A stretch of 5,565 bases of DNA from an uncultured Bacilli bacterium (GTDB lineage Bacteria > Bacillota_I > Bacilli_A > ML615J-28 > CAG-698): contig CANQJU010000081.1 in assembly GCA_947624315.1 (NCBI GenBank), positions 1 through 5,565 on the forward strand, read 5' to 3'. Both the position numbers and the translations under genes were made by a program. The notes under the pieces were generated by a model, which searched no databases, was not told the origin of the DNA, and saw only the letters and a program-made list of their open reading frames with translations. Numbering within the stretch: position 1 is the stretch's first letter; every line of letters starts with the position of its first letter. Positions 1 to 4,970 of this stretch are shown piece by piece.

Positions 1-74
1 TGGCAGGGGTAGAAGGATTCGAACCCTCATCTACGGTTTTGGAGACCGCTGCTCTACCATTGAACTATACCCCT
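1..74 (-). tRNA. tRNA-Trp (anticodon CCA)
   Basis: Read on the minus strand, this folds as a complete tRNA. The 7-bp acceptor stem is AGGGGTA/TACCCCT, followed by discriminator G and an encoded CCA tail. The D-stem is GTTC/GAGC. The anticodon stem GCGGT/ACCGT encloses the loop CTCCAAA, so the anticodon is CCA (plus-strand positions 40-42) and reads only UGG. The T-stem GAGGG/CCTTC (one G-U pair) encloses TTCGAAT. With a CCA anticodon and TGG used for tryptophan in the neighbouring genes, UGA is expected to be stop here. It has its own promoter at 92-120. Its 3' end lies exactly at the window edge, so its terminator or any downstream co-transcribed gene is out of view. Confidence 0.97.
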
Positions 75-91
75 AATGCATTTGCTTAAAT

Positions 92-120
92 ATTATATCA
101 AAAATTTGCAATAAAAGCAA
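92..120 (-). promoter_or_regulatory. Sigma-A-type promoter of tRNA-Trp
   Basis: On the minus strand, a TTGCTT -35 box (115-120) and a perfect TATAAT -10 box (92-97) are separated by exactly 17 nt. A TG dinucleotide one base upstream of the -10 makes it an extended -10 (TGATATAAT). The predicted start, near 85, leaves a leader of about 11 nt before the tRNA 5' end at 74. This indicates that the tRNA begins its own transcription unit rather than being processed from a longer upstream transcript. Confidence 0.8.
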
Positions 121-176
121 TATTTATTTGCTAAAAAATTTGTTATGTTGCAAATGATGTGAGACTTATAGGGTAT

Positions 177-246
177 AAAAAAAGACTTAAAATCCATGAT
201 ATAATAAACTAAACCAAAAATAACACTATAAAAGGAGTCTAAGTCT
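177..246 (-). ncRNA. Candidate ~70-nt small RNA with self-terminating end-to-end stem
   Basis: The predicted start for the promoter at 253-281 is position 246. The first 13 nt of the transcript, AGACTTAGACTCC (246-234), pair with GGATTTTAAGTCT (195-183). That gives 12 pairs including one G-U, with a single C-U mismatch. The 3' arm runs straight into seven U residues (183-177), so the stem has the form of an intrinsic terminator whose 5' arm is the very 5' end of the RNA. The enclosed loop of about 38 nt is U-rich and mostly unstructured. No coding sequence with a ribosome binding site lies inside. I do not recognise a known RNA family. What is seen is the promoter, stem and U-run; the RNA itself is inferred. 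Alternatively, the stem is a terminator for an unseen upstream minus-strand transcript. Confidence 0.5.
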
Positions 247-252
247 ATTAGC

Positions 253-281
253 ATTATATCATATTTATGTTTTAATATCAA
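253..281 (-). promoter_or_regulatory. Sigma-A-type promoter of the candidate small RNA
   Basis: On the minus strand, TTGATA (276-281) and TATAAT (253-258) are spaced by exactly 17 nt, with an extended TGA just before the -10 box. There is no protein gene downstream on this strand before the tRNA. The predicted start (246) coincides with the first base of the hairpin described at 177-246. Confidence 0.7.
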
Positions 282-343
282 GACCAAAAGAATAATAAAC
301 GATAAAAAATATCATAAATTAAAAAATGACAAAACATTTAAGT

Positions 344-372
344 TTGACATACAAATCATAAAGTGATATAAT
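344..372 (+). promoter_or_regulatory. Consensus sigma-A promoter of the lipid operon
   Basis: A perfect TTGACA (344-349), a 17-nt spacer and a perfect TATAAT (367-372) with an upstream TG (extended -10). The predicted start is near 379, which gives a leader of about 34 nt before the ATG at 413. With full consensus in both boxes this should be a very strong promoter unless it is repressed. Confidence 0.85.
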
Positions 373-393
373 TATCTTCTAGTAGAAGATAAT
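371..393. promoter_or_regulatory. Perfect palindrome overlapping the -10 and start site; probable operator
   Basis: The arms ATTATCTTCT (371-380) and AGAAGATAAT (384-393) are exact reverse complements around the 3-nt centre AGT. The palindrome covers the last two bases of the -10 box and the predicted start site. The transcript would begin inside the left arm, so the full hairpin cannot form in the operon's own mRNA. That favours a protein-binding operator. A run of six T follows (393-398), so it could also terminate a plus-strand transcript coming from upstream, but no such gene is visible. It does not resemble the FapR or FabT lipid-regulator sites as I remember them, so the regulator is unknown. 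Confidence 0.55.
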
Positions 394-412
394 TTTTTAA
401 TAAGGTATAAAT

Positions 413-2041
413 ATGGACAAATTGATTTTATTATTAAAAGGAATATTAATTGGTTTTGTCAGTATTGCCATTCCTGGAGTTTCTGCTAGTACAATTGCTA
501 TAATTTTACTAGTCTATTATGAAATGATAGAAGCGATTAGTTCAATATTCAAAAATTTTAAGAAGAGCTTTAGCTTTTTGTTTTTTTTGGTTGTTGGATT
601 TGGAATTGGATCGGTTATTGGCGCCAATTTAATTAGTAAAATATATTCATATCAACCATTCTTAATAGTTATGTTAATTTTGGGATTTATTGCCGGCTCA
701 CTACCGCGAATGTTTATTGATCTTCGCCATGAGTTTAAAAAGGTATCCAATATTTTATTAATGATAATTATTATTGGAGCAGTTATCGGATTCTCATTTT
801 TAACAGCTAGTGGAGAAGAAGTAGTTTTAAGTTTTGATATGGGTCTTAAAAATTATTTGTTTTTAATACTCGTCGGACTAATAACGGCTGGAACTCTAGT
901 TATTCCGGGAATGGATTTTGCGGTTGTACTATTAGCTTTGGGTTATTATACAGCTTTTATAGGTTTGCTTGATGTTACTAATCCATCCATGATTTTACCT
1001 AACTTAGCTGTTTTAGGAGTTTATTTAGTTTCTTATGGAATTGGAAGTTTTTGTCTTTCTAAGCTGATTGTTAAATTGAGCAAAAAGCACGAAAGCAAAA
1101 TGAAATTTGCCATTCTTTCATTTGTTATGGCAAGTCCCTTTGCTATTATTAAACAATGCATAATTCAAAATGATTATTTCCAAAACAACACATTGAGTAC
1201 TTGGCAAATTGTTGTTGGTATTGTTTTATTCGTTTTAGCAATGATTTTTGTTATTGTTATGTATGAATTTCATCGACCTAATGATACAAGAATTAGAGCA
1301 ATGAAAAAAAGACATATGTTTCGTTTCTTTTATACAATAGGTTCACAATTACCTCTTGCCATTTATTATTTAATTAAATTGAAAAGAGTAATTAGAAAGA
1401 ATTTATTAACTTTTGAGGAACGTTATGCTCTTTGTATGAAAGTTATTTCTCGAATTAATAAAGGTGGACATATCTATTTAAAAGTATTTGGTGAGGAAAA
1501 TTTAAATTGCGACCCAACATTATATATTTTTAATCATCAAGGTAGATATGATGGTGTTGCCGCATTTACGGTTTTAAAAGATCATCCATGTACAATGATT
1601 TCTGATCGTAATCGCATTCATTTCCCTATGTTTTATGAAATGTTTGTAATGCTTAATGGAGTTTATATTGATAAAAGTGATATGCGTAAGCAAGTTGAAA
1701 TAATAAAAGGTGTTGGCGAAAGATTACAAAAAGGTGATAGCTTTGTTGCTTTCATTGAAGGAAAGTATGGGGAAAATGGGAATACATTGCAAGAATTTCA
1801 AACAGGTGTTTTACATCCGGCCTATGACAGCCATTGTCAGGTAGTTCCTATTGTTTTGTACGATACTTATAAAGTATTTTCTGTATCATCAATTAAAAGG
1901 ATTGAACCTGAAGCTCATATTCTTGAGCCTCTTCAATATGATGATTATAAGGATTTACCAAAACGTGAATTTGCGGAATTGTTGAAAAGTAGAATGCAAG
2001 CTAAACTTGATGAAATTTCTAAAGAAAAGTTAAATAAATAA
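413..2041 (+). CDS. DUF368 (PopT-like) membrane domain fused to a PlsC-type acyltransferase
   Basis: A 542-residue protein with two domains. Residues about 1-285 are a polytopic membrane region with about eight hydrophobic segments, matching the DUF368 family. It shows the family's two related signature motifs, IPGVSAST (20-27) and IPGMDFA (164-170), each followed by a hydrophobic helix and a Y-containing turn. DUF368 proteins (PopT) are reported undecaprenyl-phosphate translocases. Residues about 286-350 are a basic, partly hydrophobic linker. Residues about 351-530 are a glycerolipid acyltransferase domain: HX4D motif NHQGRYD (H375, D380), a motif II-like stretch NGVYIDK (415-421), a motif III-like FIEGKYG (448-453 region) and VVPIVLY (477-483). 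The acyltransferase part would lie in the cytoplasm. DUF368 proteins are normally about 270-310 residues, so the C-terminal domain is an addition. The start ATG has only a weak AAGG (402-405) 7 nt upstream. It is the first gene of a three-gene operon, 31 nt before the lipid kinase. The domain calls are firm; the substrate of either half is inferred. Confidence 0.88.
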   Translation: MDKLILLLKGILIGFVSIAIPGVSASTIAIILLVYYEMIEAISSIFKNFKKSFSFLFFLVVGFGIGSVIGANLISKIYSYQPFLIVMLILGFIAGSLPRMFIDLRHEFKKVSNILLMIIIIGAVIGFSFLTASGEEVVLSFDMGLKNYLFLILVGLITAGTLVIPGMDFAVVLLALGYYTAFIGLLDVTNPSMILPNLAVLGVYLVSYGIGSFCLSKLIVKLSKKHESKMKFAILSFVMASPFAIIKQCIIQNDYFQNNTLSTWQIVVGIVLFVLAMIFVIVMYEFHRPNDTRIRAMKKRHMFRFFYTIGSQLPLAIYYLIKLKRVIRKNLLTFEERYALCMKVISRINKGGHIYLKVFGEENLNCDPTLYIFNHQGRYDGVAAFTVLKDHPCTMISDRNRIHFPMFYEMFVMLNGVYIDKSDMRKQVEIIKGVGERLQKGDSFVAFIEGKYGENGNTLQEFQTGVLHPAYDSHCQVVPIVLYDTYKVFSVSSIKRIEPEAHILEPLQYDDYKDLPKREFAELLKSRMQAKLDEISKEKLNK

Positions 2042-2059
2042 GTGTTTGTTTGATTTAAG

Positions 2060-2066
2060 AGAGGAG
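2060..2066 (+). promoter_or_regulatory. Ribosome binding site that fixes the lipid kinase start
   Basis: AGAGGAG lies 6 nt upstream of the ATG at 2073. An in-frame TTG at 2046 would start the reading frame earlier, but it would place this site inside the coding sequence and has no ribosome binding site of its own. The ATG is therefore preferred. Confidence 0.8.
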
Positions 2067-2072
2067 AACATT

Positions 2073-2909
2073 ATGAAATACATATTATTTAATTCACAAA
2101 CAAAAAATCAAAAGAAAGATGAAACTGTAAAAAGATTTCAAAATGCTGGGGAAAATGATTTGGTCGTAAAAGATGTTTTAGAGTTAAATTATTCAGAATT
2201 TTTTAAATCTTTGCAAAGTGAAGATGTTGTTTATCTAGTTGGTGGTGATGGAACAGTTAACTATTTAGCCAATGCTATGGATTGCAACACTATTAAAAAT
2301 GATATATATTTGATACCATCAGGAACAGGAAATGATTTATTTAATGATATGAAAAAAGGTGATCAAGAAGAATTGCTTTTAAATCCTTATCTTAAAAACC
2401 TACCTACAGTTGAAGTTAATGGCGTTAAAAAGAAATTTATTAACGGTGTAGGTTTTGGTATTGATGGATATTGCTGTGAAAAAGGTGATGAATTGCGCGC
2501 TAAGCAAGATAAGCCTGTTAATTATACAAGTATTGCTATTAAAGGTTTATTGTTCCACTTTAAACCAGTTAATGCTACCATTAAAGTTGATGGTAAGGAA
2601 TATCAATATAAGCATGTATGGCTTGCCCCAACAATGAAAGGTCGCTTTTATGGTGGTGGTATGATGATTGCTCCTAATCAAGATAGATTAGAAGAAGGAG
2701 TAGTTACTAACGTTGTTTATATTTCTAAAAGCAAATTAAAAGCTTTAATGGTTTTCCCTTCTATTTTCAAAGGTGAACACGTTAAAAAGGAAAAAATGGT
2801 AAAAATAGTTAAGGGTAAAGAAATAGAAGTTATATTTGATAGACCAACTTCTTTACAAATTGATGGTGAAACATATTTAAACGTTTTATCATATAAAGTA
2901 CAAGCTTAA
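2073..2909 (+). CDS. Diacylglycerol kinase family lipid kinase (DgkB/YegS-like)
   Basis: A 278-residue soluble lipid kinase, close to the usual family length of about 300. The N-terminal catalytic domain carries the nucleotide-binding GGDGT (57-61), followed by NYLAN and then PSGTGND (82-88). The C-terminal beta-rich domain begins near NGVGFGIDG (124-132) and includes GGGMMIAPN (194-202) and LQIDGE (261-266). D264 in that last motif corresponds, by family analogy, to the catalytic aspartate. The likely reaction is ATP + diacylglycerol to phosphatidic acid at the inner membrane face. In Gram-positive bacteria this rescues diacylglycerol released when lipoteichoic acid is built. Other lipid alcohols are possible substrates, because the family also includes kinases of unclear specificity. 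It sits between two acyltransferase genes, 31 nt after the first and 2 nt before the second, which supports a role in making or recycling phosphatidic acid. Confidence 0.9.
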   Translation: MKYILFNSQTKNQKKDETVKRFQNAGENDLVVKDVLELNYSEFFKSLQSEDVVYLVGGDGTVNYLANAMDCNTIKNDIYLIPSGTGNDLFNDMKKGDQEELLLNPYLKNLPTVEVNGVKKKFINGVGFGIDGYCCEKGDELRAKQDKPVNYTSIAIKGLLFHFKPVNATIKVDGKEYQYKHVWLAPTMKGRFYGGGMMIAPNQDRLEEGVVTNVVYISKSKLKALMVFPSIFKGEHVKKEKMVKIVKGKEIEVIFDRPTSLQIDGETYLNVLSYKVQA

Positions 2910-2911
2910 CT

Positions 2912-3736
2912 ATGGTAAAAATAATTGTTCTATTAATAGCTATTGTTGCTTCAATATTTGAATGCTGGGCTATTTCTTTAGATTCTGTCTTTTTAAATAT
3001 ATTAGTTGGTTTATTGTTAGTTATAGGTAATATTATTGTTCAAATTGCACTTTTCTTTTTGGTAATGCTTTTAATAGGTTTACCAATTAACACTAAAAAA
3101 GAAAATACTCATTATAGTTCTTTCTATCGCAAGGTTTTAACATTTGCTATTCGTATATGTTTATCTCTATTTGGAGTTAAAATTAAAAGTGAAGGATTAG
3201 ATAAAATCCCTCAAAATACTAATTTTGTAATTGTGTTTAATCATTTATCAAATTTAGATACTTTAGTAATGGATGTGTGTTTAACTGAATATCCATTGGT
3301 TTTTGTGGCAAAAAAATCATTATTTAAAATTCCTTTCTTTGGAAAAATGTTACATGCTATAGGATATATCAAAATGGATAGAGGAAACATTCGTCAAGAA
3401 TTAAAAGCAATCTACAAAGGTATTGATTTTTTAAATAAAAATGAATGCTCTGTTGGTGTAGCTCCAGAAGGAACAAGAAACTTTACAGAAGAAACTTTAT
3501 TACCATTTAAGGTTGGATGTTTACATTTGGCAACAGAAACCAAAAAGCCAATTGTAATATCAGTTGTTAAAGGAACAAATCTAGTAAAAAAGAATCTCCT
3601 TTTTGCTAGACATAAAGTTTATTTTAAAATATTAGATGTGCTTGATTATGAAGAGTATCAAAATATGACTCGTCAAGAAATTGCAAGTTTTATTAGAAAT
3701 AAGATGCTTGAAGAATTAGAATCACATGAGAATTAA
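2912..3736 (+). CDS. plsC: 1-acyl-sn-glycerol-3-phosphate acyltransferase (PlsC family)
   Basis: A 274-residue membrane acyltransferase. Two hydrophobic segments at about 3-23 and 28-57 anchor the N-terminus. The catalytic domain has all the canonical motifs in order: NHLSNLD (110-116, HX4D with H111 and D116), IGYIKMDR (150-157), PEGTR (185-189) and PIVISVVKG (213-221). The family transfers an acyl chain to lysophosphatidic acid to give phosphatidic acid, the precursor of all phospholipids. The start codon is 2 nt after the stop of the lipid kinase gene and there is no convincing ribosome binding site, so translation is probably coupled to the upstream gene. It is the last gene of the operon; its stop codon overlaps the first two bases of the terminator stem. 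Unlike the acyltransferase half of the 413-2041 protein, all the substrate-binding motifs are standard. The family is clear; the exact lyso-lipid acceptor is inferred. Confidence 0.9.
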   Translation: MVKIIVLLIAIVASIFECWAISLDSVFLNILVGLLLVIGNIIVQIALFFLVMLLIGLPINTKKENTHYSSFYRKVLTFAIRICLSLFGVKIKSEGLDKIPQNTNFVIVFNHLSNLDTLVMDVCLTEYPLVFVAKKSLFKIPFFGKMLHAIGYIKMDRGNIRQELKAIYKGIDFLNKNECSVGVAPEGTRNFTEETLLPFKVGCLHLATETKKPIVISVVKGTNLVKKNLLFARHKVYFKILDVLDYEEYQNMTRQEIASFIRNKMLEELESHEN

Positions 3737-3761
3737 GCTTTGGACAACCAAAGCTTTTTTT
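3735..3761 (+). terminator. Intrinsic terminator of the lipid operon
   Basis: A perfect 9-bp stem AAGCTTTGG (3735-3743) / CCAAAGCTT (3748-3756) with the tetraloop ACAA, running into seven T (3755-3761). The left arm begins inside the TAA stop codon of the acyltransferase gene, so the mRNA has almost no 3' untranslated region. Confidence 0.93.
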
Positions 3762-3803
3762 ATAAATTTTAAAAATATTTTAGAAAAAATTATATTTTAA
3801 TTG

Positions 3804-3832
3804 TTATTATTGATGAAAGAAGAATTTATAAT
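3804..3832 (+). promoter_or_regulatory. Possible weak promoter within the gap
   Basis: A perfect TATAAT (3827-3832) lies 17 nt after TTATTA (3804-3809), which matches only three of six -35 consensus bases, and there is no extended -10 TG. In sequence this AT-rich, such boxes arise easily. It is listed because it would drive the structured region at 3848-3968. The TATAAT also sits in the loop of the 3813-3842 inverted repeat. Confidence 0.3.
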
Positions 3833-3842
3833 ATTCTTTCAT
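3813..3842. repeat. Perfect 9-bp inverted repeat flanking a TATAAT
   Basis: ATGAAAGAA (3813-3821) and TTCTTTCAT (3834-3842) are exact reverse complements separated by 12 nt that contain TATAAT. It can be read as an operator around a promoter or as the first stem of the structured RNA that follows. The sequence alone does not decide between these. Confidence 0.45.
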
Positions 3843-3847
3843 GTTTT

Positions 3848-3968
3848 AAGTATTTAAAGATGTTCCTTAAATAACTTAGAGGAAAGATCGAATCTTATCC
3901 TAAAATACTATATTTTTATTCTCCCAAACATGTAGAAGTTATTTTTTAATAGCTTCTATATTTTTTTT
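3848..3968 (+). ncRNA. Candidate structured non-coding RNA ending in a terminator
   Basis: Three consecutive stem-loops are visible. The first pairs AAGTATTTAA (3848-3857) with TTAAATAACTT (3867-3877): 10 bp with one bulged A and a 9-nt loop. The second pairs AGGAAAGAT (3880-3888) with ATCTTATCCT (3892-3901): 9 bp, one bulged A, loop CGA. The third is the terminator at 3933-3968. The single bulged A on the 3' arm of both upstream stems is the kind of detail seen in real structured RNAs. I do not recognise a known family such as 6S, SRP, RNase P or a riboswitch class. The transcript boundaries and strand follow from the terminator direction and are inferred. Confidence 0.4.
3933..3968 (+). terminator. 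Intrinsic terminator upstream of the second operon
   Basis: An 11-bp stem TAGAAGTTATT (3933-3943) / AATAGCTTCTA (3948-3958) with one G-U pair and a TTTT loop, followed by TA and eight T (3961-3968). It lies about 170 nt beyond the lipid operon's own strong terminator and just before the next promoter. It either ends a separate small transcript or backs up the first terminator. Confidence 0.75.
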
Positions 3969-3989
3969 ACTTATAAAAATGCATTAAGT

Positions 3990-4018
3990 TTGAGTTAAAT
4001 TACAAATTATGATATACT
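3990..4018 (+). promoter_or_regulatory. Sigma-A-type promoter of the DUF2229 operon
   Basis: TTGAGT (3990-3995) and TATACT (4013-4018) are separated by 17 nt, with a TG one base before the -10 (TGATATACT). The predicted start is near 4025, about 22 nt before the ATG at 4047. This leaves room for the ribosome binding site but not for a longer leader. Confidence 0.75.
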
Positions 4019-4034
4019 ATAGAAGGTTTTGAAA

Positions 4035-4040
4035 AAGGAG
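4035..4040 (+). promoter_or_regulatory. Ribosome binding site that fixes the DUF2229 gene start
   Basis: AAGGAG lies 6 nt upstream of the ATG at 4047, ideal spacing. An in-frame TTG at 4029 would put this site inside the gene, only about four bases from the predicted transcription start, so the ATG is the real start. Confidence 0.85.
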
Positions 4041-4046
4041 AGCAAT

Positions 4047-4970
4047 ATGAGAGTTGGTATTCCTCGAGCATTACTTTATTATAAAAATGAAAAATTTTGG
4101 CCAACGTTTTTAGAAAACATTGGTGTTGAATATATAATTAGTCCCGATACAAATAAAGACATTTTAACAAAAGGGTCTAACTTAGCTATTGATGAGTCAT
4201 GCCTACCAAAGAAAATATTTTTAGGCCATATTAATTGGTTAATTGATAAATGCGATTATATTTTAGTTCCTAGGGTGGCTTTTTGTTATGGCTTTGATAT
4301 GTGTTCAACTTTTTTAGCTCAATATGATTTTGTTAAAAACACATTTAAAGATAGAAATATTAAAATATTATATTATAATATTGATAATAAGAAAATAAAT
4401 TGTGAGAGAAAAGCTATATATAGATTGGGAAAGTTTTTGAAGATTAAACGTTCCCAAGTTAAATATGCTTATATAATGGCCAAGCAAGCGCAAATGTATT
4501 ATGAAATGTTTCGCATTCAAAATCAAGAAAAGCTACTAAAGGAATCAAAGAAAGATAAGATTTTATTAGTAGCTCATGCCTATAATATTGCTGATAAATA
4601 TGTTGGTGAACCAGTTATAAAATATTTGCAAGGATTGGGATGCGATGTTATTTTTGCTGAATACACTAATCCTATAGAAGCAATTGATGCAAGTTTGAAG
4701 GTGACAAAGACTTTGCACTGGGGGTATAGCAGACATTTGTTTGGAGCTGTGGAGCTTTTAAAAGATAGTGTTGATGGTATTATTTTATTAACTACTTTTC
4801 CATGCGGCCCTGATAGTATGGTTAATGAAATGTTAATTAGAACATATAAGGATAAGCCCCTAATATCAATAACTATTGATAGCCAAGATGGAACAGCCGG
4901 TGTAGAAACGCGTTTGGAAAGTTTTGTTGATATAATAAACTTGCGAAAGGAGAAGAACTATGAAAAATGA
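4047..4970 (+). CDS. DUF2229 protein, acyl-CoA dehydratase activase-related
   Basis: A 307-residue protein whose features match the DUF2229 family, related to the (R)-2-hydroxyglutaryl-CoA dehydratase activase group of anaerobes. It opens with the hallmark VGIPRALLYY (3-12), continues with SPDTNKDIL (32-40) and DESCLPKK (49-56, C52), then VPRVAFCYGFDMC (74-86, C80 and C86). Later come FPCGPDSMVNE (251-261, C253) and a C-terminal TAGVETRLESFVD (283-295). The conserved cysteines fit an iron-sulfur or metal site. In many Bacillota this domain is the C-terminal part of very large proteins that also carry BadF/BcrA-type ATPase domains; here it stands alone with no ATPase motif. It is first in its operon and overlaps the next gene by 11 bp. 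The reaction is unknown: a role in ATP-driven low-potential electron transfer is inferred from relatives only. Confidence 0.85.
   Translation: MRVGIPRALLYYKNEKFWPTFLENIGVEYIISPDTNKDILTKGSNLAIDESCLPKKIFLGHINWLIDKCDYILVPRVAFCYGFDMCSTFLAQYDFVKNTFKDRNIKILYYNIDNKKINCERKAIYRLGKFLKIKRSQVKYAYIMAKQAQMYYEMFRIQNQEKLLKESKKDKILLVAHAYNIADKYVGEPVIKYLQGLGCDVIFAEYTNPIEAIDASLKVTKTLHWGYSRHLFGAVELLKDSVDGIILLTTFPCGPDSMVNEMLIRTYKDKPLISITIDSQDGTAGVETRLESFVDIINLRKEKNYEK

Larger units (their letters stand above)
75..412. other. Intergenic region with divergent promoters, no protein gene
   Basis: This 338-nt AT-rich gap separates the leftward tRNA-Trp from the rightward lipid operon. I see no credible protein gene in it: the longest minus-strand reading frame (about 93-287) lacks a ribosome binding site and contains promoter elements. 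The gap holds three promoters (tRNA at 92-120, candidate small RNA at 253-281, lipid operon at 344-372), a hairpin with a U-tail (177-246) and a palindrome (371-393). The small-RNA and operon promoters are divergent, with their -35 boxes about 62 bp apart. Confidence 0.7.
3762..3989 (+). other. Intergenic gap rich in hairpins between two operons
   Basis: This non-coding stretch lies between the lipid operon terminator and the promoter of the next operon. I see no protein gene. It contains a perfect inverted repeat (3813-3842), two more stem-loops (3848-3877 and 3880-3901) and a terminator (3933-3968). The next operon's promoter starts only after this terminator, so the RNA made here, if any, is separate from both flanking operons. 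Confidence 0.6.

Noticed and set aside
80..131. Three direct copies of ATTTGC (80-85, 104-109, 126-131) around the tRNA-Trp promoter.
   Set aside because: A six-base word in very AT-rich DNA with unequal spacing (24 and 22); more likely chance than an iteron or operator set.
162..189. Second copy of AGACTTA (162-168) beside the one in the small-RNA stem (183-189), suggesting an alternative terminator/antiterminator switch.
   Set aside because: The downstream copy lies beyond the U-run, has no U-tail of its own and no gene to control before the tRNA promoter; seven-base repeats are weak evidence.
93..287. A 64-residue minus-strand reading frame in the tRNA-lipid operon gap.
   Set aside because: No ribosome binding site, low-complexity AT-driven composition, and it overlaps the small-RNA promoter and terminator signals and the tRNA promoter.
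2046..2072. TTG start that would add nine residues to the lipid kinase.
   Set aside because: The strong AGAGGAG and the ATG at 2073 are correctly spaced; the extension would encode the ribosome binding site itself.
2455..2637. A 60-residue plus-strand reading frame inside the lipid kinase gene.
   Set aside because: It lies wholly within the kinase coding region in another frame, has no binding site, and is a shadow of the real gene.
4029..4046. TTG start that would add six residues to the DUF2229 protein.
   Set aside because: AAGGAG lies inside this stretch with ideal spacing to the ATG at 4047, and the family normally begins at the xxVGIPRA motif.
4968..4970. Possible UGA-as-tryptophan code, given the Mollicute-like AT content.
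   Set aside because: Tryptophan is encoded by TGG in all genes, the tRNA anticodon is CCA, and reading TGA as stop gives a normal overlapping gene junction.
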